Below are positions 36,927 to 43,835 of a stretch of 64,000 bases of DNA, one piece after another (positions within the stretch are counted from its first letter, which is position 1; every line of letters starts with the position of its first letter). A program made the position numbers and the translations under genes. This DNA is from Roseibium sp. (GTDB lineage Bacteria; Pseudomonadota; Alphaproteobacteria; Rhizobiales; Stappiaceae), in contig JAEPML010000002.1 in the NCBI GenBank assembly GCA_017643925.1, positions 124,001 through 188,000 of the forward strand, given 5' to 3'. Under the pieces are notes generated by a model that was not told the origin of the DNA, did no database searches, and saw only the letters and a program-made list of their open reading frames with translations.

Positions 36927-38882
36927 GTGACAGACACCACAGCCACCTCATCGAACAAGGGTTCGACGGCAGCAAACGCAAAGCAGGATCAGCCGGGCGC
37001 GCAAAAGGTCGTCAGCGCGGACGAAGGCAGCACGATGTCAACGCTGGCCAATCTTTGGCCCTATATCTGGCCTTCGGACCGGCCGGACCTGAAAAGGCGT
37101 GTCTTGCTGGCGGTGGTGGCGCTGATCATCGCGAAATTCGTGACCGTGTTGTCGCCTTACTTCTTTGCCTGGGCGACGGATGCTCTCACCGGCGAGGGGG
37201 CCGATTTGCCCGCCTTCCTCGTGGCGCCGGTCATGCTAGTCCTGGCCTACAATGCGGCAAGGATCCTCGCGGTTGCGTTTAACCAGCTCAGGGACGCCCT
37301 TTTTGCCAGGGTCGGCCAGCACGCGGTGCGTCAGCTCGCCAAACTCACCTTCAGGCATCTGCACCAGCTTTCCCTGCGTTTTCACCTTGCCAGGCGGACC
37401 GGCGGTCTCAGCAGGGTCATCGAACGCGGGGTCAAGGGCATTGAATCCATTGTTCGCTTCACGATCCTGAACGGTTTTCCAACCATCTTCGAGTTCGCCA
37501 TCATGGCAGCCGTGATCTGGTACCAGTTCGGTTTCTTCTATGTGGTCATCGTTGCCGTGATGATCGTTGCCTATGTCTGGTTCACCATCAAGACATCGAA
37601 CTGGCGCATCGGCATTCGCCGCGAGATGAATGAAAGCGACACCGACGCGAACTCCAAGGCAATCGACAGTCTTCTGAACTTCGAAACCGTCAAGTATTTC
37701 GGCAACGAGAAGATGGAATCCGAGCGCTTCGACGGGTCCATGGCAAAGTATGAAAAGGCGGCTACCAGAACCTGGACGTCACTGGCCTGGCTCAACCTCG
37801 GACAATCGGTCATTCTGGGCATCGGCATGGCTATCTGTATGGCCCTCTCGGCCCGGGCGGTGCTGGCAGGGGAACAGAACATCGGCGACTTCGTGCTGAT
37901 CAACGCCTTGCTGATGCAGATCTCCATCCCGCTCAACTTTATCGGATTCCTGTATCGCGAAATCCGGCAGGGTCTTGCCGATATTGAATCCATGTTCGAC
38001 CTGTTGCTGGTGCCTGCTGAAATTCAGGACAAGGAGGGGGCAGCTCCCCTCAAGGCCGTCGAAGGCAAGATTTCCTTCAAGGATGTCCACTTTCACTACG
38101 ACGAAGTGCGGCCGATCCTGAACGGCATTGACTTCGAGGTCCCGGCTGGCCGCACCATCGCGATCGTCGGTCCTTCCGGGGCCGGCAAGTCGACAATTTC
38201 CAGATTGCTGTTCAGGTTCTACGACGTGACCGGCGGCAAGGTCGAAATCGACGGCCAGGACGTCCGGGATGTAACCCAGGAAAGTGTGCGTCATGCCATT
38301 GGCATGGTTCCGCAGGACACGGTTCTGTTCAATGACACCATCGCCTACAACATCCGTTACGGTCGGCCGGATGCGACTGACGAGGAAGTCCGGGAAGCCG
38401 CGCGGATGGCGCAGATCCACGATTTCATCGAAAAACTGCCGGATGGCTATGCGACGGAAGTTGGCGAGCGTGGCCTGAAGCTCTCAGGTGGTGAAAAGCA
38501 GCGCGTTGCCATTGCCCGCACGATCCTGAAATCTCCGCCCATCCTGATCCTGGATGAGGCAACATCGGCCCTTGATACGCACACGGAACGCGAAATCCAG
38601 TCGGCGCTGGACGAGGTTTCCCAGAACCGGACAACACTGGTGATTGCTCACCGCCTGTCAACGGTCGTGAATGCGGATCAGATTATTGTTCTGGAAGCCG
38701 GACATATCGCGGAACGGGGAACGCATTTGGAACTGCTGGAAGCCAACGGTCTCTACGCCTCCATGTGGGCGCGTCAGCGCGAAGCAGATGAGGCTGAGGA
38801 AAGACTGCGGGTGGCAAGGGAAAACGACGAGCTCGGCATCGTCACACGCGGCCAGGCCGCCGACTACGTCCCTGCAAAATAG
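36927..38882 (+). CDS. atm1: Atm1-type ABC exporter (heavy metal/glutathione conjugate)
   Basis: A 651-residue half-transporter: an N-terminal six-helix membrane domain (about 60-360) and an ATPase domain with Walker A GPSGAGKST, LSGGEKQRVAIAR signature and Walker B ILILDEATSALD. The NSKAIDSLLNFETVKYFGNE and LLMQISIPLNFIGFLYREIRQ segments are diagnostic for Atm1/HMT1. Characterised bacterial Atm1 exports glutathione-metal or oxidised glutathione species. GTG start, GGAG 8 bases upstream. Cotranscription with the cysteine-rich ArsR suggests metal or thiol stress control. Confidence 0.93.
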   Translation: MTDTTATSSNKGSTAANAKQDQPGAQKVVSADEGSTMSTLANLWPYIWPSDRPDLKRRVLLAVVALIIAKFVTVLSPYFFAWATDALTGEGADLPAFLVAPVMLVLAYNAARILAVAFNQLRDALFARVGQHAVRQLAKLTFRHLHQLSLRFHLARRTGGLSRVIERGVKGIESIVRFTILNGFPTIFEFAIMAAVIWYQFGFFYVVIVAVMIVAYVWFTIKTSNWRIGIRREMNESDTDANSKAIDSLLNFETVKYFGNEKMESERFDGSMAKYEKAATRTWTSLAWLNLGQSVILGIGMAICMALSARAVLAGEQNIGDFVLINALLMQISIPLNFIGFLYREIRQGLADIESMFDLLLVPAEIQDKEGAAPLKAVEGKISFKDVHFHYDEVRPILNGIDFEVPAGRTIAIVGPSGAGKSTISRLLFRFYDVTGGKVEIDGQDVRDVTQESVRHAIGMVPQDTVLFNDTIAYNIRYGRPDATDEEVREAARMAQIHDFIEKLPDGYATEVGERGLKLSGGEKQRVAIARTILKSPPILILDEATSALDTHTEREIQSALDEVSQNRTTLVIAHRLSTVVNADQIIVLEAGHIAERGTHLELLEANGLYASMWARQREADEAEERLRVARENDELGIVTRGQAADYVPAK

Positions 38883-38892
38883 GCCGGGGAGG

Positions 38893-38929
38893 GCAATGCG
38901 CGGCCCTCAGGCCGCGCGATTGCTTTTTT
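38893..38929 (+). terminator. Terminator after atm1, overlapping end of convergent small gene
   Basis: A 13-bp GC-rich stem (38893-38905 with 38910-38923, one bulged G) with loop CTCA, then six T. The stop codon of the convergent 63-residue gene (38907) lies inside the loop, so that gene's last residues are encoded by the hairpin. Confidence 0.9.
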
Positions 38930-39098
38930 CAATCACATCATTGGCGCAATTCAGGTCGGTAAACGCTGTCGCGCGGTTTCGGCTTTGAGGGCCATTGCGA
39001 CCGAACAGGAAGCCGGTCAGGGCACGCGTGAGGCTGCGCAGTTCCCGGTTGCGGGCAGCGCGGGCACGGGTTTCGTAGGTATCGCCTGTATGCAACAT
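38907..39098 (-). CDS. Small basic protein (63 aa) divergent from LysR gene
   Basis: A 63-residue frame with an excellent Shine-Dalgarno (AGAAGGAGACC, 5 bases before the ATG at 39098); a longer overlapping frame to 39512 is antisense to lysR and unsupported. It is Arg-rich in its first half (RARAARNRELRSLTRAL), with a short amphipathic stretch LTRALTGFLFG. The basic size and layout recall small DUF1127-like proteins, but the YRWxxR-type core is not seen, so it is left unassigned. It is divergent from the LysR regulator and may be its target. Confidence 0.6.
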   Translation of the reverse strand: MLHTGDTYETRARAARNRELRSLTRALTGFLFGRNGPQSRNRATAFTDLNCANDVIEKSNRAA

Positions 39099-39143
39099 CA
39101 CTGGTCTCCTTCTCAAGTGATGACGCTTTATCTCATATTGCGT

Positions 39144-39185
39144 TCTTTCGAAGAATGAGGGTAATTTTGAAATCATCTTTCGAAG
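39144..39185. promoter_or_regulatory. Direct repeats between small gene and lysR
   Basis: TCTTTCGAAG occurs at 39144-39153 and again at 39176-39185, 32 bp apart (about three helical turns), each with a palindromic TTCGAA core. They lie in the 97-bp divergent promoter region, where a LysR tetramer usually binds two sites. Confidence 0.45.
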
Positions 39186-39195
39186 GAATCGAATA

Positions 39196-40143
39196 ATGAG
39201 ATTGGAAGACCTGCGTTTCTTCGTCCGTATCGCAGAGCTGGGCAGCATGTCAGGTGCCGGGCGCGAAATCGGCCTGTCACCTTCAGCCGCCAGCACCCGC
39301 CTGACCAGCCTGGAAAAGGCCTTTGGCGCGCAGCTTTTTGCCCGGACCACGCGCCGAACGACGCTGACCGAGGCTGGTCGGGTTCTGCTGCAGCACGCCC
39401 GGACGGCGATCTCGGAAATTGACCAGGCAAGTTCCATTCTGGAAGCGGCAAACGAAGCCCCGCGCGGGTCCTTGCGGATCTCGTGCAACACCTTTTTCGG
39501 CCGCAAGCACATTCTGCCCTACCTGGTGGAGTTCCGGGAACAATATCCTGATATCGAGCTTGAGATGGATATCTCGGACCGGATGGTCGATGTGATCGAG
39601 GAACGGTACGACATTGCCATTCGCGGGGCTCCGCTGGCGGATTCCTCGCTGCTTGCAAGACGTCTTGGCGGCAATCCGCGTGCCCTTTGTGCTTCACCGG
39701 AATACCTGGCCCGAAAGGGTGTGCCGCAAACGCCGGAGGACCTGGCAAACCATGATTGCATCAGCATGGCATCGGTGCCTGTCTGGTATTTCAACGGGCC
39801 GGAAGGCGAGGTGGCCTTTGAACTGCAGAAGCCTGTCATCAAGGGCGACAGTGGCGATCTGACCTATGACGCGGCCATCCACGGGCTGGGGTTGAGCCTC
39901 AAATCGCTGGCCCATGTCTGGGACGATCTGAGGGATGGTCGCCTGGTCGCTGTCATGGAGGATTACACGATTGCCAGAACCGGGGCGATCTGGGCTGTCT
40001 ATCCACCGACACAATATGTGCCGCCAAAGGTGACAGCCTTTATCGACTTCCTGATTTCCAAATATGGGCGGCCACCTTACTGGGAAACCGACTATCGTGA
40101 GGCGATGGCGGCAAAGTCCGGGGAAAGCGGCACCCACAACTGA
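39196..40143 (+). CDS. LysR-family transcriptional regulator
   Basis: A 315-residue LysR protein: N-terminal winged helix-turn-helix (residues 1-60, LSPSAASTRLTSLEKAFGAQLFARTTRRTTLTEAG) and a C-terminal substrate-binding domain (about 90-300). The VIEERYDIAIRGAPLADSSLLARRLG segment is typical of the CrgA/DhcR-like branch of LysR proteins. The effector is unknown. It is divergent from a 63-residue gene with paired direct repeats between them. AAGGAA precedes the ATG. Confidence 0.92.
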   Translation: MRLEDLRFFVRIAELGSMSGAGREIGLSPSAASTRLTSLEKAFGAQLFARTTRRTTLTEAGRVLLQHARTAISEIDQASSILEAANEAPRGSLRISCNTFFGRKHILPYLVEFREQYPDIELEMDISDRMVDVIEERYDIAIRGAPLADSSLLARRLGGNPRALCASPEYLARKGVPQTPEDLANHDCISMASVPVWYFNGPEGEVAFELQKPVIKGDSGDLTYDAAIHGLGLSLKSLAHVWDDLRDGRLVAVMEDYTIARTGAIWAVYPPTQYVPPKVTAFIDFLISKYGRPPYWETDYREAMAAKSGESGTHN

Positions 40144-40293
40144 CGATTTTCCTGCTTAGAAGGTTCTCTTTGGATGAAAAAGCTTCTAGAAGCGGGGGAG
40201 AACCTAGAGCGCATCTGGTGCGTATCATTGCTTGCTGCAAGGAAGTCACAAGAACCCTTGGCGAGCGCGCTGCACCCATATCGGAAAGTTGTA

Positions 40294-40998
40294 ATGTCGA
40301 TAGTTGATTCCGTAACCAAGGCCATGGTCCCCATTCACAGGGAAGGCTGGCCCTTTGTCGCCATCGCGCTGGTCGCAACAGTGGTCGTCGGTTACTTCGT
40401 CAGTCCCCTGTTCTGGATCGGTCTCTTCTTCACCGGTTGGGTCTGCTACTTTTTCAGGGATCCGAAACGGGTGACACCTGTCGGTGAAGGTCTAGTCATC
40501 TCTCCGGCCGATGGTGTTGTCAGCCATGTCGGTCTGGCCCGTGCGCCACAGGAACTTGAAATTGGTGACGAACCGCTGATGCGTGTCTCCATCTTCATGA
40601 ACGTTTTCAACTGCCATGTGAACCGTGCCCCGGTTGGTGGCAAGATCACCCGCGTAGCCTATCGTGCCGGCAAGTTCCTGAACGCGGAACTGGACAAGGC
40701 GAGCGATGACAACGAGCGCAACGGTCTTGTCATCGATATGGGAGACACCCGGATCGGCGTCGTGCAGATCGCGGGCCTCGTGGCCCGCAGGATTGTCTGT
40801 TTTGTGCGGGAAGGGGAGAACATCAATGCCGGTGAACGGTTCGGCCTGATCCGGTTCGGGTCGCGTCTGGATGTCTATTTTCCTGTTGGAACCGTACCGA
40901 AGGTTGCCCTTGGTCAAACCATGATTGCAGGCGAGACCGTTCTGGCTGATCTGAGCCAGCCACAGGCACCAGCCCCAACACTGACACGCGTGAGCTGA
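40294..40998 (+). CDS. psd: Phosphatidylserine decarboxylase proenzyme
   Basis: A 234-residue short-type Psd making phosphatidylethanolamine. Two hydrophobic segments near residues 20-55 give membrane association. The self-cleavage site is Gly189-Ser190 in [11 protein letters not shown], producing the pyruvoyl group on the alpha chain. ISPADGVV and FNCHVNRAP are further family motifs. ATG 40294 has GGAAAG upstream; the frame opening at 40174 adds unrelated residues. It is followed after 8 bp by pssA, the enzyme making its substrate. Confidence 0.96.
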   Translation: MSIVDSVTKAMVPIHREGWPFVAIALVATVVVGYFVSPLFWIGLFFTGWVCYFFRDPKRVTPVGEGLVISPADGVVSHVGLARAPQELEIGDEPLMRVSIFMNVFNCHVNRAPVGGKITRVAYRAGKFLNAELDKASDDNERNGLVIDMGDTRIGVVQIAGLVARRIVCFVREGENINAGERFGLIRFGSRLDVYFPVGTVPKVALGQTMIAGETVLADLSQPQAPAPTLTRVS

Positions 40999-41006
40999 GG
41001 CAGACC

Positions 41007-41879
41007 GTGGAACCGCACTCCGAGCCGACTGACACCAACACGCGTACGAGCCCCCGGTTCCGGCGCGTGCCCCTGCGCCTGATTGTGCCCAACATGGTGA
41101 CATTGCTGGCGCTCTGTTCAGGCCTGACGGCTGTCAGGATGGCATTTGAGGGGCGGTGGGAATTCGCGGTGTTTGCGGTTCTGCTGGCGGCGGTCCTTGA
41201 CGGGATCGACGGGCGCGTTGCCCGTCTGATGAAAGGCACGTCCAAATTCGGCGCCGAACTGGATTCCCTGGCCGACTTTGTCAATTTCGGTGTTGTGCCG
41301 GCACTGATGCTCTATCTCTGGATCCTCAAGGACGCCGGCTCGCTGGGCTGGATAACCGCCCTGATCTTCGCAATTTGCGCAGCCTTGCGCCTGGCGCGGT
41401 TCAACGTTGCTCTTGACGATCCGGACAAGCCGGCCTGGGCGTCCAGGTTCTTTACCGGTGTCCCGGCACCCGCGGGAGCGATTACCGTATTGCTGCCAAT
41501 TTACCTGGAGTTTCTCGGGCTTTTTCCGCACTGGTTTGCCGACAGCGCCTTTGTTGCGGCTTACACGATCGGGATTGCCTTTCTTCTGATCAGCCGCCTG
41601 CCGACCTTTTCTGGCAAAACACTTGGAACACGCGTGCGCCGGGACTACGTCCTGCCACTCTTTGTATTCGCCGTGCTGGTCGTCGCCCTGACTGCCAGCT
41701 ATCCGTTCCGCATGCTGTCGGCGATATCGGTGCTTTATCTGCTGGCCATTCCTTTCTCCTGGCGGGCGCATCGCAAGCTGGTCCTTGCGGACGCGGACCT
41801 TGCACTCGATGATGATGGTGACGAATGCGATACCGATCTGGACGGCATCGGCGATCGTGACAAGGACCACGGCGGATAA
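41007..41879 (+). CDS. pssA: CDP-diacylglycerol--serine O-phosphatidyltransferase
   Basis: A 290-residue membrane CDP-alcohol phosphotransferase. The catalytic signature is complete: Asp65, Asp68-Gly69, Ala72-Arg73, Gly82, Asp86 and Asp90. About eight hydrophobic helices follow, and the C-terminus is acidic (DDDGDECDTD). It attaches serine to phosphatidate for Psd to decarboxylate. GTG start with GAGG about 7 bases upstream, 8 bp after psd, indicating one operon as is usual in this group. Confidence 0.95.
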   Translation: MEPHSEPTDTNTRTSPRFRRVPLRLIVPNMVTLLALCSGLTAVRMAFEGRWEFAVFAVLLAAVLDGIDGRVARLMKGTSKFGAELDSLADFVNFGVVPALMLYLWILKDAGSLGWITALIFAICAALRLARFNVALDDPDKPAWASRFFTGVPAPAGAITVLLPIYLEFLGLFPHWFADSAFVAAYTIGIAFLLISRLPTFSGKTLGTRVRRDYVLPLFVFAVLVVALTASYPFRMLSAISVLYLLAIPFSWRAHRKLVLADADLALDDDGDECDTDLDGIGDRDKDHGG

Positions 41880-41926
41880 ACGAAAAGCGCGCTTTGGAAC
41901 CGCCTGGAAATCGGGAGGATGTCGTC

Positions 41927-42454
41927 GTGATCGATCAGACCGAACTGAGAGCCTGTTCCGGCGACGATCTTCCAGGGCTCAAGGATCTCTACGCCAAGGC
42001 CTTTCCCGACGAGGACCTGTTTCCGGTGGTAAAGGAACTGTCCGGCGGCGACTTTCCTGTCCTCTCGATCGTGGCCACGCACGCTGGCGAAATCGTCGGG
42101 CACGTGGCCTTCACCACTTGCGAGGTTTCGCCGGACGGGGGTGAGGTCTCTCTACTTGCCCCGCTTTGCGCTGCGCCGAGGTTGCACAGGCAGGGGATCG
42201 GCAGCGCTCTTGTCCGCGAAGGTTTCAAGCAACTGAACGAGGTCGGACTCAGCCAGGTGCTTGTTCTGGGCGATCCAGCCTATTACAGCCGTTTCGGCTT
42301 CCGGCCCGATGATCGGATCGAACCGCCCTACAAGTTGCCGGATGCCTGGAGTGAAGCCTGGCAATCGGTCCAGCTCCGCCCCGACAGTGCGCAGACATCA
42401 GGAAAACTGCTGGTCCCGCCGCCCTGGGACAGCAAGGCGCTGTGGGCGCCTTGA
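41927..42454 (+). CDS. GNAT N-acetyltransferase, YhbS-like
   Basis: A 175-residue GNAT-fold protein. The acetyl-CoA loop is RLHRQGIGSALVREG (Q/RxxGxG/A type) and the C-terminal LVLGDPAYYSRFGF is the hallmark of the YhbS branch. The acceptor is unknown. The GTG at 41927 is preferred because GGGAGG lies 8 bases upstream; the frame extends back to a TTG at 41894. It follows pssA by 47 bp and converges on the MarR-GNAT gene. Confidence 0.88.
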   Translation: MIDQTELRACSGDDLPGLKDLYAKAFPDEDLFPVVKELSGGDFPVLSIVATHAGEIVGHVAFTTCEVSPDGGEVSLLAPLCAAPRLHRQGIGSALVREGFKQLNEVGLSQVLVLGDPAYYSRFGFRPDDRIEPPYKLPDAWSEAWQSVQLRPDSAQTSGKLLVPPPWDSKALWAP

Positions 42455-42467
42455 TCTGCGCCCCGGT

Positions 42468-43418
42468 TCAGGATCTCTTCCGAACGAACATCTGCTCGGT
42501 GACGGCCTTGCCCCACTGGTCACCGATATATTCGTCGGCAAGTTCAAAACCAGCACGCTCATAGAGCGATCGGGCCGCGTCCAGGCCCTTCAGGGTCCAA
42601 AGGTGGATCTCCTGGAAGCCGAGATCATCGCAATGGTCGATCGCCTTCTTCAGCAGGACTTTGCCAAGTCCCTTGCCACGCAGGCGCTCGGACAGGATGA
42701 ACCATCTCAGGTGAGCGACATTGCCATCCAGATCTTCGCCGTCGATGCTGATTGATCCGATGACTTCACCATTGTCGACAACGCTCCAGCTGTTGTTCAT
42801 AGGGCGATGCACGCGCGGCATGAATTCCGACATTGCCTTGGCAACGACGCTTTCAAAGGTGGGACCCATTCCGACAATGGGTCCGTGGGTTCGTCCGTGC
42901 ATGGCGGAAATGTCACCGATCATGCCGGTCTGATAACCTTCAACAATCTCAATCTGACACGGAGTTTCGGACGTCTCAGCATCGCGGTCGGAGAGGGCAT
43001 CGGCGTAAGCTGTCATGGCGCTGGCAACGGTTTGCGGATCGTTGCCCTTGAGCCGGGCAAGGGCGCTATGGGCCTGGTTGTTTCCGAACTGATCAATGGC
43101 GGCGAAGGTTTCCCGGCCCGTGGTTGTCAGGCTCAGACCAAACACTCTTCCATCCGTTTCCGAGCGGGTCTGGACAACATCCCCGCGTTGCTCGAGAGAC
43201 TTCAAGAGACGGCTGACCGTCGACTTCTCGAGCTTGAGTTTCGCTGCAATTTCCTTCGCGGTTATGCCAGGATTCAGGCCGATTTCCAGAACGGCATGCA
43301 CGCCGGAACCGGACAGGTCCGTGCCGGCAATGGTCTTGTCGAGGAAGCCGAATTCTCGCACCAGCTGACGGGACGCGGCACGAATGTCGTTGACAACGGA
43401 AGGAGAAGGGATAGTCAT
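42468..43418 (-). CDS. MarR regulator fused to GNAT acetyltransferase
   Basis: A 316-residue fusion. Residues about 1-140 are a MarR-type winged helix (GITAKEIAAKLKLEKSTVSRLLKSLEQRGDV). Residues about 155-316 are a GNAT domain with RLRGKGLGKVLLKKA as acetyl-CoA site and LDAARSLYERAGFEL. Such fusions are known in many bacteria; some sense small molecules and acetylate them or proteins. ATG 43418 is chosen; the TTG at 43448 would lie inside the operator-like repeat at 43432, which supports autoregulation. Confidence 0.9.
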   Translation of the reverse strand: MTIPSPSVVNDIRAASRQLVREFGFLDKTIAGTDLSGSGVHAVLEIGLNPGITAKEIAAKLKLEKSTVSRLLKSLEQRGDVVQTRSETDGRVFGLSLTTTGRETFAAIDQFGNNQAHSALARLKGNDPQTVASAMTAYADALSDRDAETSETPCQIEIVEGYQTGMIGDISAMHGRTHGPIVGMGPTFESVVAKAMSEFMPRVHRPMNNSWSVVDNGEVIGSISIDGEDLDGNVAHLRWFILSERLRGKGLGKVLLKKAIDHCDDLGFQEIHLWTLKGLDAARSLYERAGFELADEYIGDQWGKAVTEQMFVRKRS

Positions 43419-43431
43419 TGGGATGTCCGAA

Positions 43432-43452
43432 ATAGTTGTATAAAGCAACTAT
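43432..43452. promoter_or_regulatory. Operator-like inverted repeat upstream of MarR-GNAT gene
   Basis: ATAGTTG (43432-43438) and CAACTAT (43446-43452) are perfect arms around a 7-base spacer, 13 bp upstream of the MarR-GNAT start. Size and symmetry fit a MarR-family autoregulatory operator. Confidence 0.6.
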
Positions 43453-43794
43453 ATTGGATTGCCGGAACTTTGCAACATAGTTTTGGAGGCGGGAAGAAGT
43501 TTCACACGCCGTCTCCCGAGCGTGCCGTTGACACCTGCGATCCCTGCGCTTCACCCGGGGAGTATAGGATTCCAGTGCGATTGGCGGGCGTTCTGTTCTT
43601 GCGCCTTGCCCCTGAATGATCGATGCAATTGAAGACAGGGTGATTGGATCCCGGATCAGGTCCGGGATGACTTCGATTGATATCGTGGGTCGTCGTAAGC
43701 TTTTGAACCGAACGCCGTCATGGATTTCACTTGGGACCAATCAGAAAGTTGTCTGTTACGGCCTTGGCCCTGAAGTGGAGACGAGACCAAAAGG
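43453..43794. other. Non-coding region with REP-like palindrome
   Basis: No gene is supported here; frames on both strands translate into the REP palindrome or lack any start signal. The stretch holds the palindrome at 43648 and ends in the RND-operon terminator. Confidence 0.5.
43648..43668. repeat. REP-like palindrome of the alphaproteobacterial type
   Basis: ATCCCGGA (43648-43655) and TCCGGGAT (43661-43668) flank TCAGG, followed by GAC. The minus-strand translation gives the VIPDLIRDP string that I recall from many spurious alphaproteobacterial frames, marking a dispersed repeat family. Only one copy was seen in this window. Confidence 0.65.
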
Positions 43795-43819
43795 AAAGGC
43801 CGCCAGTTCGGCGGCCTTT
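43791..43819 (-). terminator. Terminator of the padR-adaptor-RND operon
   Basis: AAAGGCCGCC (43795-43804) pairs perfectly with GGCGGCCTTT (43810-43819) around AGTTC. On the minus strand the hairpin is followed by CCTTTT, 17 bp after the RND stop codon. Confidence 0.9.
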
Positions 43820-43835
43820 CTTCTTGATTGGAGGA

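Noticed and set aside
39099..39512. Longer minus-strand frame continuing past the 63-residue gene
   Set aside because: Antisense to the lysR DNA-binding domain; the strong ribosome site lies at the shorter start.
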